From Tagaea sp965279565 (GTDB lineage: Bacteria > Pseudomonadota > Alphaproteobacteria > CACIAM-22H2), in the NCBI GenBank assembly GCA_965279565.1, contig OZ257249.1, forward strand, positions 3,224,001 to 3,288,000: DNA of 64,000 bases, read 5' to 3'. Positions 18,778 through 30,400 of the stretch are shown piece after piece. Each line of letters starts with the position of its first letter. The stretch's first letter is position 1. The notes under the pieces were generated by a model. It searched no databases. It was not told the origin of the DNA and was given only the letters and a program-made list of their open reading frames with translations. Position numbers and translations under genes: made by a program.

Positions 18778-21183
18778 ATGTCGGGGTTGAAGTCGTCGGC
18801 GCGCGTTGTTGTGATCGGCGGCGGCATCGCCGGCTGCTCGACGGCCTACCATCTCGCGAAACTCGGCTGGAAGGACGTGCTGCTCGTCGAGCGCGCGCGC
18901 CTGACCAGCGGCACCACGTGGCACGCGGCGGGTCTCGTCGGGCAGATGCGCCCGAACCGCGCGATGACGCAGATGAGCAAGTACGGCATCGAGCTCTATT
19001 CGAGCCTCGAGGCCGAGACGGGCCAAGCCACGGGCTGGAAGCAGTGCGGGTCGGTCAACGTCGCGCGCACACCCGAACGCTGGGTGTCGCTGAAGCGGCA
19101 GGCGGCGATGGCACGCGGCTTCGGCGTGGACATGGAGCCGATGACCCCCGCCGAGGCCGGCAAGAAGTGGCCGCTGATGCGCACCGACGACCTCACCGGT
19201 GCCATGTGGGTGCCGGGCGACGGCAAGGCGAACCCGGCCGACCTGACGATGGCGCTCGCCAAGGGTGCGCGGCAGATGGGTGTGACGATCGCCGAGGGTG
19301 TGGGCGTCACCGGCTTCGGCTTCAAGGGCAACCGCATCGCCTCGGTCGAGACGACGCAGGGGACCGTCGCGTGCGAGACGGTCGTGCTCGCCGCCGGCCA
19401 GTGGACGCGCCAGCTCGCCGCGAAGATGAATGTCGCGGTGCCGCTGCATTCGGCCGAGCATTTCTACATCGTCACGAAGAAGATCGAGGGGATCACGCCC
19501 GACCTGCCGGTCATGCGCGATCCCGACGGGTACATCTACTACAAGGAAGAGGTCGGCGGCCTCGTCATGGGCGGGTTCGAGCCGGTCGCCAAGCCCTGGG
19601 GGATGGACGGCATCCCCGAGGATTTCGCCTTCCAGCTCCTGCCCGAGGACTGGGACCAGTTCCAGATCCTGATGGAGAACGCGCTGCACCGCACGCCGTG
19701 CCTGGAGACGGCCGAGGTGCGCCAGCTCCTGAACGGGCCCGAGAGCTTCACGCCCGACGGCAACTTCATCCTCGGCGAGGCACCCGGCCTTGCCGGCGTG
19801 TTCGTGTGCGCGGGCTTCAACTCGGCAGGTATTGCCAACGGCGGCGGGGCGGGGCGACTGACGGCCGAATGGATCGTCGGCGGCGAAGCGCCGGTCGATC
19901 TGGCCGACGTCGACATCCGCCGCTTCGCGGACTTCCACGCCAACGGCCGCTTCCTGCGCGAGCGCACGGTCGAAAGCCTCGGCCTGCACTACATCATGCG
20001 CTGGCCGCGCATGGAGATGGAGAGTGCGCGCGGCCTGCGCCGTTCGGCGATCTACGACCGGCTTGCCGCGAAAGGTGCGCGGTTCGGCTCGAAGATGGGC
20101 TGGGAACGCGTCAACTGGTTCGCCCCGGCGGAAGAGAAGTTCCCCTATGGCTGGAAGCCCGCCTGGCTCGACCGCGTGCGCGCCGAGCAGACGGCCGCGC
20201 GCGAGGGTGTCGCGATCATCGACCAGTCGAGCTTCGCCAAGATCCGCGTGCAGGGAAGCGATGCGGTCGCGTTCCTGCAGCGCGTGTGCGCCAACGACGT
20301 CGACGTGCCGGTCGGCAACACGGTCTATACCGGCATCCTCAACGCGCGCGGCGGCTTCGAGGCCGACGTGACGCTGATCCGCACTGCACCGGATTCCTAC
20401 CTGCTGATCACCGGCAGCGCGCAGCTCGTGCGCGACACCGACTGGCTCACGCGTCGTCTCGACGTGGCCGCAGTCACGCTCGCCGACGCGAGTGCCCTCA
20501 CCACCACGCTGTCGCTGCTGGGCCCGAAATCGAAAGCGCTGCTCGAAAAGATCTGCCCGAAGGTCCCGGACCTGAAGCTCGGCCAGAGTGCCGAGGCCGA
20601 CGTCGGCCTCGCGCGCATCCGCATCCTGCCGATGGGCTATGCCGGCGGGCCGGGCTACGAGATGCACATCGCGACCGACTGTGCGGCGGGGGTCTACGAC
20701 GCGCTCGTCGAAGCCTCGGGCGGCACGCTGGTCGATATCGGCTATTACGCGCTCGACGCGTTGCGCATCGAGGCCGGAAGGCGCGCCTACGGGCCGGAGC
20801 TCGGCTCGGACGAAACGCCGGTCGAAGCCGGGCTGATGCATGCCGTGGCGCTGAACAAGTCGGACTTCATCGGCAAGTCCGCGATCCTCGCCAAGCGCGA
20901 GGCGGGCATCGCCAAGCGGCTCGTCATGCTCGCGCTCGAAAGCCCGGACATGTGGCTGTGGGGCGGGGAAGGGATCCTCGCCGACGGCAGGCCGGCGGGC
21001 GAAATCTCGTCGGCGGGCTGGAGCACCACGCTGGGCCGCGTCGTCGCGATGGGCTATGTGCGCGCCCCCAAGGCGTTCACGCGCGAGGAAATGCTCGGCT
21101 GGAAATTCTCGATCGACATCGCGGGCGAAACCGTGCCGGCGCGCGTGCTCGCGCGCCCGGCCTTTCCGCCCGCGAAAACCTGA
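18778..21183 (+). CDS. Dimethylglycine/sarcosine dehydrogenase-like FAD oxidoreductase with GcvT domain
   Basis: An 801-residue protein of two parts. Residues ~1-380 form a DAO-type FAD oxidase with VVVIGGGIAGCSTAYHLA and SGTTWHAAGLVG. His49 in the latter matches the histidine that binds FAD covalently in dimethylglycine dehydrogenase. Residues ~430-800 form a GcvT/aminomethyltransferase fold that binds tetrahydrofolate in known enzymes. Relatives demethylate dimethylglycine or sarcosine and pass the one-carbon unit to folate. It lies 26 bases after the hydroxyacid dehydrogenase. Its stop abuts the flagellin stop with no spacer. Confidence 0.88.
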   Translation: MSGLKSSARVVVIGGGIAGCSTAYHLAKLGWKDVLLVERARLTSGTTWHAAGLVGQMRPNRAMTQMSKYGIELYSSLEAETGQATGWKQCGSVNVARTPERWVSLKRQAAMARGFGVDMEPMTPAEAGKKWPLMRTDDLTGAMWVPGDGKANPADLTMALAKGARQMGVTIAEGVGVTGFGFKGNRIASVETTQGTVACETVVLAAGQWTRQLAAKMNVAVPLHSAEHFYIVTKKIEGITPDLPVMRDPDGYIYYKEEVGGLVMGGFEPVAKPWGMDGIPEDFAFQLLPEDWDQFQILMENALHRTPCLETAEVRQLLNGPESFTPDGNFILGEAPGLAGVFVCAGFNSAGIANGGGAGRLTAEWIVGGEAPVDLADVDIRRFADFHANGRFLRERTVESLGLHYIMRWPRMEMESARGLRRSAIYDRLAAKGARFGSKMGWERVNWFAPAEEKFPYGWKPAWLDRVRAEQTAAREGVAIIDQSSFAKIRVQGSDAVAFLQRVCANDVDVPVGNTVYTGILNARGGFEADVTLIRTAPDSYLLITGSAQLVRDTDWLTRRLDVAAVTLADASALTTTLSLLGPKSKALLEKICPKVPDLKLGQSAEADVGLARIRILPMGYAGGPGYEMHIATDCAAGVYDALVEASGGTLVDIGYYALDALRIEAGRRAYGPELGSDETPVEAGLMHAVALNKSDFIGKSAILAKREAGIAKRLVMLALESPDMWLWGGEGILADGRPAGEISSAGWSTTLGRVVAMGYVRAPKAFTREEMLGWKFSIDIAGETVPARVLARPAFPPAKT

Positions 21184-22023
21184 CTAGTTGATCGACGGGA
21201 ACAGGCCGAGCAGGCGGCTCGGCTGCTGGTTGGCGATCGCCAGCGACTGGATGGCGAGCTGCTGGCGCACCTGAAGTGCCTGCACCGCCGCCGACGCCTT
21301 GCCGATATCGGCATCGACGAGTGCCCCCACGCCGATCGTGATCGCGTCGGTGATCGAGTTCGTGAAGTTCGACTGCAGCGTCAGCGTGCGCGATTCCGAA
21401 GCGTTCTGGCCCAGCGAACTGGCGACGGAGGTCGAGAAGGTCTCGAGCGACGTCAGCGCAAGCGTGGCTTCCGACGCCGACGCGACCGACGAGGTCGCGA
21501 AGGTCGAGAAGGCCGCACTGACCGAGGACTGGCTCGAGATCGTCAGCGTGCTCGCCGAAGCGTCGGCCAGGAACGTCTTCGAAGCCGAGCCGGCCGACAG
21601 CAGGTTCGTGCCGTTGTAGCTCGCCTGGCTAATGAAATTCTGGATCTGCGAGGTCAACGCGTTGTAGTCGACTGTGTAGATCGCGCGCTGGCCCGCGGAA
21701 ATGCCGCCGTCGGCAAGCTGCGTGACCTTCGCCTCGAGATTGCCGACGAGATCGCTGATGCCGGTGAGTGCGCCCTGCGTGACGCTGCCGAGCCCCACAC
21801 CGTTGGCGAGCGACGCCTGCACCGCGGCATAGGCCTGAAGCTCGCCGCGCAGGCCCTGCGCGACCGAGAAGGTCGACGCGTCGTCATACGCGTCCGCGAC
21901 CCGATAGCCGGTCTGCAGCTGCTTCTGGGCAACCGAAAGGTTGTTGTTGATCGTCCGCAGCGACGCGAGTGCTGCAAGCGAACTGGTATTCGTATTCACT
22001 GAATTTTGCAGTGAAGCGACCAC
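21184..22023 (-). CDS. Flagellin
   Basis: The 279-residue filament protein has conserved helical D0/D1 ends: N-terminal SLRTINNNLSVAQKQLQTGY and C-terminal VRQQLAIQSLAIANQQPSRL. The central region (~130-200) is Ser/Ala/Thr-rich and low in complexity, offering many possible O-glycosylation sites. It is short compared with enteric flagellins but usual for alphaproteobacteria. The start is GTG 22023, with GGATGGGG about seven bases upstream. The gene is alone, unlinked to other flagellar structural genes in this window. A near-CtrA box lies 115 bases upstream. Confidence 0.93.
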   Translation of the reverse strand: MVASLQNSVNTNTSSLAALASLRTINNNLSVAQKQLQTGYRVADAYDDASTFSVAQGLRGELQAYAAVQASLANGVGLGSVTQGALTGISDLVGNLEAKVTQLADGGISAGQRAIYTVDYNALTSQIQNFISQASYNGTNLLSAGSASKTFLADASASTLTISSQSSVSAAFSTFATSSVASASEATLALTSLETFSTSVASSLGQNASESRTLTLQSNFTNSITDAITIGVGALVDADIGKASAAVQALQVRQQLAIQSLAIANQQPSRLLGLFPSIN

Positions 22024-22136
22024 GGCAAGACCCCATCCGGGCCATTCTCGCCCGATTAGCGTTTGCTTGGGTTGCGGGGGCGCTTCTCACCCGACGGCAG
22101 TTCTATGCCGCCACAGCTCAAGTGATTTCAATTGTA

Positions 22137-22152
22137 GTTTACCGAACGTTAA
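22137..22152 (-). promoter_or_regulatory. Near-consensus CtrA box upstream of flagellin
   Basis: On the minus strand the sequence reads TTAA-CGTTCGG-TAAAC, one mismatch from the full CtrA motif TTAA-N7-TTAAC. It lies about 115 bases before the flagellin start, but also within reach of the end of the CoA-transferase gene. CtrA controls flagellar genes in many alphaproteobacteria. Confidence 0.4.
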
Positions 22153-22176
22153 TTTGCTTGGCAAGGCCCCGCATTT

Positions 22177-22839
22177 TCAAACGGATACGGGCTTCCAATC
22201 ATTCGCAAGATCAAGTTTTGCCCCGGTTTTTCCCTGCAATTCCGCGAAGCTGAGGCCGGGGGCCAGTTCGCGGGCGACGAGGCCCGAAGGTGTGACGTCG
22301 ATGACCGCAAGATTTGTGTAAATCCGCTTCACGACCCGCTTGGCGGTAAGCGGATAGGTGCACCGCTCGACGATCTTCGGGCTGCCGTCCTTGGTGGTGT
22401 GTTCCATCAGCACGTAGACGCCGCGTGCCCCGGCGGCGAGGTCCATCGCTCCGCCGACGGCCGGCGGCATCTTCTCGTCGCCGGTCGACCAGTTGGCGAG
22501 ATCGCCCTCGACCGACACCTGCATGGCGCCGAGCAGGGCAAGATCGATATGCCCGCCGCGGATCATCACGAACGAGTCCGTGTGGTGGAAGATCGAAGCA
22601 CCCGGCATCAGCGTGATGAGCTGCTTGGACGCGTTGATCAGGTCCGGATCGCCCTTGCCGGCCGCCGGCGAGGGGCCGACGCCGAGCACGCCGTTCTCCG
22701 AGTGGTAGATGATCTCGCGATCGGCCGGCACGTAGTTGGCGACGAGCGACGGCACGCCGATGCCGAGATTGACGACGGCGCCGTCCCACAGGTCGGCGGC
22801 GGCGCGCTTCGCGATGTCGTCGCGGCTCAGTCCGGTCAT
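22177..22839 (-). CDS. 3-oxoacid CoA-transferase subunit B
   Basis: The 220-residue beta subunit of a two-chain CoA-transferase (ScoB/PcaJ/AtoA type). It carries IIYHSENGVLGVGP, whose glutamate forms the covalent CoA thioester. LMEHTTKDGSPKIVERCTYP near the end is the family's usual closing segment. Such enzymes move CoA from succinyl-CoA to acetoacetate or 3-oxoadipate. ATG 22839 overlaps the subunit A stop by four bases (ATGA). No beta-ketoadipate genes are nearby, so a ketone-body role is as likely. Confidence 0.93.
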   Translation of the reverse strand: MTGLSRDDIAKRAAADLWDGAVVNLGIGVPSLVANYVPADREIIYHSENGVLGVGPSPAAGKGDPDLINASKQLITLMPGASIFHHTDSFVMIRGGHIDLALLGAMQVSVEGDLANWSTGDEKMPPAVGGAMDLAAGARGVYVLMEHTTKDGSPKIVERCTYPLTAKRVVKRIYTNLAVIDVTPSGLVARELAPGLSFAELQGKTGAKLDLANDWKPVSV

Positions 22840-23522
22840 GGCGTGCCCGCCTGCTTGGGGTTGGGAACATGGATGATGCGGTCGACGAAGATGCCCGGCG
22901 TGACGACCAGTTCCGGCTCGATCGCGCCCAGCTCGACGATCTCGCGCGCCTGGACGACGGAGAGATCGGCGGCGGCCGCCATCGTCGGTCCGAAATTGCG
23001 CGCCGCGAGGCGGAAGGTGAGGTTGCCCCAGCGGTCCGCACGCTCCGCCTTGACCAGCGCCACGTCGCCCTTGAGCGGCTTCTCCAGCACGTATTCGCGC
23101 CCGTCGATGGTGCGCGATTCCTTCCCCTCGGCGAGCTTCGTGCCCGCGGCCGTCGGCGTGTAGAAGCCGCCGAGACCCGCAGCGGCCGCGCGCATACGCT
23201 CGCTGAGCGTGCCCTGCGGGACCAGTTCCAGCTCGAGCTTGCCGGCCGAGTACATCTCCTCGAACACGACCGAGCCCGACGTGCGCGGATAGGAGCACAC
23301 GAGCTTGCGCACGCGCCCGGTGCCCAGCAGCTTGGCGACGTCGGTGCGACCCGAGCCGGCATTGTTCGACACGACCGTCAGGTCCTTCGCACCCTGCTCG
23401 ATCAGCCCGTCGATCAGCTCGACGGGAATTCCGGAATTGCCGAACCCGGCGATCAGGACGACGGAACCGTCCTTCACGTCCTTCAGGGCATCGGCCATCG
23501 ATGCGACGATCTTGCTTATCAT
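22836..23522 (-). CDS. 3-oxoacid CoA-transferase subunit A
   Basis: The 228-residue alpha subunit partners the downstream B subunit. It shows the CoA-binding glycine pattern VLIAGFGNSGIPVELIDGL, then SNNAGSG and the segment SYPRTSGSVVFEE. The C-terminus has VVTPGIFVDRIIHVP, normal for ScoA/PcaI/AtoD. The start ATG 23522 faces the divergent hydrolase 64 bases away. The two subunits overlap by four bases and should be made in equal amounts. Confidence 0.93.
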   Translation of the reverse strand: MISKIVASMADALKDVKDGSVVLIAGFGNSGIPVELIDGLIEQGAKDLTVVSNNAGSGRTDVAKLLGTGRVRKLVCSYPRTSGSVVFEEMYSAGKLELELVPQGTLSERMRAAAAGLGGFYTPTAAGTKLAEGKESRTIDGREYVLEKPLKGDVALVKAERADRWGNLTFRLAARNFGPTMAAAADLSVVQAREIVELGAIEPELVVTPGIFVDRIIHVPNPKQAGTP

Positions 23523-23586
23523 GGCCGGCAGACTACCGGGATGCGCTGTCGTTGCGCAACGACCGCAAACCGGGCTTACTTTGTCG

Positions 23587-24452
23587 ATGTTCGACGGCTT
23601 CGAGACCGGAACGCGTGCACCCGAGGGTGTCGCGATCCACTACCGCAAGGGCGGCAGCGGCCCGGGCCTGCTGCTGCTCCACGGCTATCCGCAGACGCAC
23701 GTGCTGTGGCGCAAGATCGCGCCCACGCTCGCGAAGCGTTTCACTGTCGTCTGCCCCGACCTGCGCGGCTACGGCGCATCCGGCAAGCCGCCGGCGGGGC
23801 CGGACTTCGCCGCCTATTCCAAGCGCACGATGGCCAAAGACATGGTCGGGCTGATGCGCGAGCTGGGCTTGGCCGAGTTCGCCGTGTGCGGCCACGATCG
23901 CGGGGCGCGCGTCGCCTACCGGCTCGCCTTCGACCATCCGCAGGCGGCAAGGAAACTCGTCACGCTCGACATCATCCCCACACACGCGACATGGACGCGC
24001 ATGGACCACCGGCTCGCGCGCGCCATGTACCACTGGCAGTTCCTGGCCCAGCCCGACGGCCTGCCCGAACGCATGATCGGCGCCGATCCCGACTATTACC
24101 TGACCGAGAAGCTGCGCCGCTGGAGCCGCGACTTCGCCGCGTTCGAACCCGAAGCGCTCGATGCCTACAAGAAGGCGTTCCGCGATCCCGAGACGATCCG
24201 CGCGACATGCGACGATTACCGGGCGGGTGCCTCGATCGATTTCGACATCGACGCGGCGGATTTCGGCAAGCGCAAGATCGCGGCCCCCACGCTCGTGCTG
24301 TGGGGGCAGGGCGGTCTTGCGCGCCGTGCGGAGGACCCGCTGACGGTCTGGCGCGAATGGGCGGCCGACGTGCGCGGCCACGCACTTCAATGCGGCCACT
24401 TCCTGCCCGAGGAAGACCCGGCGGGGACGCTCGCGGCGCTCGACGCGTTCCT

Positions 24453-24456
<4 letters not shown>
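23587..24456 (+). CDS. Haloacetate (fluoroacetate) dehalogenase-like alpha/beta hydrolase
   Basis: A 289-residue alpha/beta-hydrolase whose active-site residues align with the Rhodopseudomonas fluoroacetate dehalogenase. These are nucleophile Asp104 with Arg105 and Arg108 (GHDRGAR), Asp128 (LDIIPT), the halide pocket His149-Trp150 (YHWQFL), Trp179 and Tyr211 (DDYRAG), and base His271 (CGHFLPEE). The known enzyme converts fluoroacetate to glycolate by hydrolysis. No signal peptide is seen, so it is cytosolic. ATG 23587 gives MFDGFETG. The gene is divergent from the CoA-transferase and converges with recG with a four-base overlap of stops. A different natural substrate remains possible. Confidence 0.85.
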
Positions 24457-26549
<2,093 letters not shown>

Positions 26550-26628
26550 GGGAGCGACGTTCCGGCGGAAGGGTGACAGCGGGGGCCAAAGCCCGCTATA
26601 TCCATGCCCCGATTCCAGCCAGGCCGCC

Positions 26629-26892
26629 ATGAGCGAATCTTTGGAAGCGCGCCGCAAGCGCTTGATCCACCGCAGCGTTTATACCGGCATGAAGGAGACC
26701 GACATCCTGCTCGGGACCTTCGCGCGCGCGCATGTGCCCGGATTCACGCCCGAACAGCTCGACAGCTACGATAATCTGCTCAAGGCGGGCGATCCGAACA
26801 TCCTCGACTGGGCGACCGGGCGGGCCGAACCGCCCGCCGAATACGAAAGCGACGTGCTGCGGCTTCTGATCAACTTCAAACTCCCCTTGTAA
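26629..26892 (+). CDS. sdhE: FAD assembly factor SdhE (DUF339)
   Basis: SdhE helps attach FAD covalently to succinate dehydrogenase flavoprotein. The 87-residue helical protein begins with the typical RRKRLIHRS. The family signature RGxxE is changed to TGMKE, so Thr19 replaces the usual arginine while Gly20 and Glu23 remain. DNILDWATG matches the second conserved region. The recG-sdhE-mfd order is common in alphaproteobacteria. The stop is four bases before the mfd start. Confidence 0.9.
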   Translation: MSESLEARRKRLIHRSVYTGMKETDILLGTFARAHVPGFTPEQLDSYDNLLKAGDPNILDWATGRAEPPAEYESDVLRLLINFKLPL

Positions 26893-26896
26893 GATA

Positions 26897-29800
26897 TTGT
26901 TAAAATTATCATTCGATAACCGACTTGGGGCAGGCAAACGCCTCGAAGTGGCCGGTGCCCCGCCGGGCGTCGACGCGGGCGTGCTCGCGGCGCTTCTGCG
27001 CCAGGGGACGGACGTGATCCATGTCGCGCGCGACGATGCACGCGTGTCGGTCCTCGCCGAAGCGCTGGCCTTTGCCGGTGCGAAAGCCACGGTCCTCGGT
27101 TTCCCGGCATGGGACTGCCTGCCCTATGACCGCGTGTCGCCGAACGGCGACGTGGTCAGCCGGCGTCTCGACGCGCTCGTCGACCTCGCCCAGCCGCCCG
27201 AAACCGGGGCCGGCCGGCGGATCGTGCTTACGACCGTCAACGCGATCACCCAGCGCGTTCCGGCCCGCGCGCGCTTCGCCGACGCCGTGTTCGTGGCAAG
27301 GCTCGGCGGCAAGCTGCGCCTCGACGAGCTTGGCGCGTTCCTCGTGCGCGACGGCTACCGCCGGTCCGAGACCGTGCGCGAGCCGGGCGAATATGCGCTG
27401 CGCGGCGGCATCGTCGACCTGTTCCCGCCGGGACTGGCCGAGCCGGTGCGCATCGACCTGTTCGGCGACACGATCGAGCAGATCCGCCGTTTCGACCCGA
27501 TGAGCCAGAAGAGTACCGGCAAGCTCGACGCATTCGCACTGAAGCCCGTCAGCGAAGTGCTGCTCGATCCGGCCTCGATCGAGCGCTTCCGCCTCGGCTA
27601 TCGCGAGAATTTCGGGGCGGTCGACGACCGCGACGCGCTCTACGCGGCCGTTTCCGCGGGCCAGCGCTATGGCGGTCTCGAACACTGGCTACCGCTTTTC
27701 CATGACGGCCTGGAGACGCTGTTCGACTATCTGCCCGATGCCGTCGTCAGCCTCGACGCGCAGGTGGACGAGGCGACCGCCGCGCGCTTCGAGCAGATCG
27801 ACGAGTTCTTCGAGGCGCGCAAGCTCGCGCGCGAGGCGTTCCGCCGCGGCCAGTCGGCCGACAAGTTCGGCGAGACGGCGACCAGCTACAACCCGCTGCC
27901 GCCCGACGCGCTCTATCTCAAGCCCAAGGAATGGAAGGCGCTGCTCGGCAAGCGCGCCGTCGTAGCCATCACGCCGTTCGCGCGTCCCGTCGCGGCCGAT
28001 TGCATCGACGCGGGCGGGCGTGGCGGCATCGATTTCGCGGCCGATCGCGCCAAGACAGACACGAACCTGTTCGATGCCGTTCGCGCGCGCGTCGCGTCCG
28101 AACGCGCGGCGGGAAGGCGCGTGCTGGTCTGCGCCTATTCGGCAGGGTCGCGCGAACGCCTCGCCCATCTGCTGCACGAGCACGGGCTGAGCGAGACGGC
28201 CGTCGTGAAGGATGTCGGCGAGCTGGAAGCGCTGCCGCCGCAGGTCGTCGCGACGACGGTGCTGGGTCTGGAGAACGGCTTCACGACCGACGAGATCGCC
28301 GCCATCACCGAGCAGGACGTGCTCGGCGACCGTCTTGTGCGCGCCGCGCGCAAACGCCGGCGGCCCGAGAACTTCCTGACGGAAGCGGCGGCCCTGGGCG
28401 AGGGCGACCTCGTCGTGCATGTCGATCACGGGATCGGACGATACGACGGCCTCGTCACGATCGAAGTGTCGGGAGCGCCGCACGACTGCCTGCGCATCGT
28501 CTATGCCGACAACGACAAGCTCTTCGTGCCGGTCGAGAACATCGAGATGCTGTCGCGCTTCGGCTCGGAAGAAGCGGGGGCACAGCTCGACAAGCTCGGC
28601 GGGGCCGGCTGGCAGGCGCGCAAGGCGCGCGTCAAGAAGCGCGTGGCGGAGATCGCCGGCCAGCTCATCAAGCTCGCCGCCGAACGCCGGATGCGCGAGG
28701 GCGAACGCCTCGCCCCGCCCGACGGGCTGTTCGACGAATTCTGCGCGCGCTTCCCGTTCGTCGAGACAGAGGACCAGGCGCGCGCGATCTCCGACACGCT
28801 CGACGACCTTGCCGCCGGCAAGCCGATGGACCGGCTCATCTGCGGCGACGTGGGCTTCGGCAAGACCGAGGTGGCGCTGCGCGCGGCCTTCGTCGCGGCG
28901 ATGGCCGGCGTACAGGTCGCGGTCGTCGTGCCGACCACGCTGCTGGCCCGCCAGCATTTCCGGAATTTCAGGGCGCGCTTCGAGGGCTTCCCGATCCGCA
29001 TCGCGCAGATCTCGCGCCTCGTCGCGGCCAAGGACCAGCAGCAGGCGCGCGACGACGCGGAAGCCGGACGGGTCGAGATCGTCGTGGGCACGACGGCGCT
29101 GCTCGCCAAGTCGATCAAGTTCAAGCAGCTCGGTCTCGTCATCGTCGACGAGGAGCAGCATTTCGGCGTGGCGCAGAAGGAACGGCTCAAGGAACTGCGC
29201 GCCGACGTGCATGTGCTCACGCTTTCCGCCACGCCGATCCCGCGCACGCTGCAGATGGCGTTGACCGGCGTGCGCGACCTGTCGCTGATCGCGAGCCCGC
29301 CGGTCGACCGCCTTGCCGTGCGCAGCTTCGTGCTGCCCTTCGACCCCGTGGTCATCCGCGAGGCGATCATGCGCGAGAAGTTCCGCGGCGGGCAGGTGTT
29401 CTACGTCGTGCCGCGCATCGAGGATCTGGGCGCCGTGCGCGAGCGGCTGGCGCAGGTGGTGCCCGAGTGCAAGGTCGCCGTCGCGCACGGCCAGCTCGCC
29501 CCCGGCCAGATCGAGGACGTGATGGTCGGCTTCGTCGACGGCAGCTACGACATCATGCTGTCGACCAACATCATCGAAAGCGGCCTCGACATCCCGACCG
29601 CGAACACGATCATCATCCACCGCGCCGACATGTTCGGCCTCGCCCAGCTCTACCAGCTGCGCGGGCGGGTGGGGCGCGCCAAGCTGCGCGCCTACGCGTA
29701 TTTCACCGTGCCCGGCGACCGGGTGCTGACGGCGGGTGCACAGAAGCGGCTCGAGGTAATGCAGACGCTCGACAGCCTCGGGGCGGGATTCCAGCTCGCC

Positions 29801-30400
29801 TCGTACGATCTCGACATCCGCGGCGCCGGCAACCTGCTGGGCGAGGAGCAGTCGGGCCATATCCGCGAGGTCGGCGTCGAACTCTACCAGCAGATGCTGG
29901 AGGACGCCGTGAACGCCGCCCGCATTTCGGGCCCGAAGGCGGCGGCCGACGAATGGGCGCCGCAAATTGGTATAGGCACGCCGGTGCTGATCCCGGAGAC
30001 CTATGTCGAGGACCTGAACGTGCGCCTCGGGCTCTACAGGCGCATCGCCACGCTGGTCGAGCGGGTGGAGATCGACGCGTTCGCCGCCGAACTCGTCGAC
30101 CGGTTCGGCAAGCTGCCGGACGAGGTGCAGAACCTGCTCGACATCATCGAGCTCAAGCGCCTGTGCAAGACCGCGGGCGTCGACAAGGTCGATGCCGGCC
30201 CGAAGGGAGCCGTGATCGGCTTCCGCAAGAACAAGTTCGCGCAGCCCGAGAAGCTGATCCAGCTCGTCTTCAAGCAGCCGACCGTGCTGAAGCTGCGCCC
30301 GGACCACAAGCTCGTCTATCTGCGCGCGTGGGACGATCCGGCCGACCGGCTCAAGGGAATGCGCAAGTTCCTTGGCGAGCTCGCCAAGCTCGTCGCCTGA
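26897..30400 (+). CDS. mfd: Transcription-repair coupling factor
   Basis: Mfd removes RNA polymerase stalled at DNA damage and recruits UvrA. The 1167-residue protein has the UvrB-homology N-terminus (EYALRGGIVDLFPPG), the RNA-polymerase-interacting CarD-like domain (DLVVHVDHGIGRYDGLV, ~515), and RecG-like helicase motifs GDVGFGKTE, DEEQHFGV, SATPIPRTLQM and QLRGRVGRA. The start appears to be TTG 26897, four bases after sdhE; there is no ATG nearby in frame and no good ribosome site, so translation may depend on sdhE. The stop abuts the stop of the convergent gene. Confidence 0.96.
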   Translation: MLKLSFDNRLGAGKRLEVAGAPPGVDAGVLAALLRQGTDVIHVARDDARVSVLAEALAFAGAKATVLGFPAWDCLPYDRVSPNGDVVSRRLDALVDLAQPPETGAGRRIVLTTVNAITQRVPARARFADAVFVARLGGKLRLDELGAFLVRDGYRRSETVREPGEYALRGGIVDLFPPGLAEPVRIDLFGDTIEQIRRFDPMSQKSTGKLDAFALKPVSEVLLDPASIERFRLGYRENFGAVDDRDALYAAVSAGQRYGGLEHWLPLFHDGLETLFDYLPDAVVSLDAQVDEATAARFEQIDEFFEARKLAREAFRRGQSADKFGETATSYNPLPPDALYLKPKEWKALLGKRAVVAITPFARPVAADCIDAGGRGGIDFAADRAKTDTNLFDAVRARVASERAAGRRVLVCAYSAGSRERLAHLLHEHGLSETAVVKDVGELEALPPQVVATTVLGLENGFTTDEIAAITEQDVLGDRLVRAARKRRRPENFLTEAAALGEGDLVVHVDHGIGRYDGLVTIEVSGAPHDCLRIVYADNDKLFVPVENIEMLSRFGSEEAGAQLDKLGGAGWQARKARVKKRVAEIAGQLIKLAAERRMREGERLAPPDGLFDEFCARFPFVETEDQARAISDTLDDLAAGKPMDRLICGDVGFGKTEVALRAAFVAAMAGVQVAVVVPTTLLARQHFRNFRARFEGFPIRIAQISRLVAAKDQQQARDDAEAGRVEIVVGTTALLAKSIKFKQLGLVIVDEEQHFGVAQKERLKELRADVHVLTLSATPIPRTLQMALTGVRDLSLIASPPVDRLAVRSFVLPFDPVVIREAIMREKFRGGQVFYVVPRIEDLGAVRERLAQVVPECKVAVAHGQLAPGQIEDVMVGFVDGSYDIMLSTNIIESGLDIPTANTIIIHRADMFGLAQLYQLRGRVGRAKLRAYAYFTVPGDRVLTAGAQKRLEVMQTLDSLGAGFQLASYDLDIRGAGNLLGEEQSGHIREVGVELYQQMLEDAVNAARISGPKAAADEWAPQIGIGTPVLIPETYVEDLNVRLGLYRRIATLVERVEIDAFAAELVDRFGKLPDEVQNLLDIIELKRLCKTAGVDKVDAGPKGAVIGFRKNKFAQPEKLIQLVFKQPTVLKLRPDHKLVYLRAWDDPADRLKGMRKFLGELAKLVA

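Noticed and set aside
22024..22176. Sigma-54 or sigma-28 promoter for flagellin
   Set aside because: TGGC and TGCC occur on the minus strand but the GG-GC spacing is two bases too long; no TAAA-N15-GCCGATAA pattern was found.
27689..30307. Long frame antisense to mfd
   Set aside because: Shadow of mfd; His/Asp/Arg-rich antisense composition.
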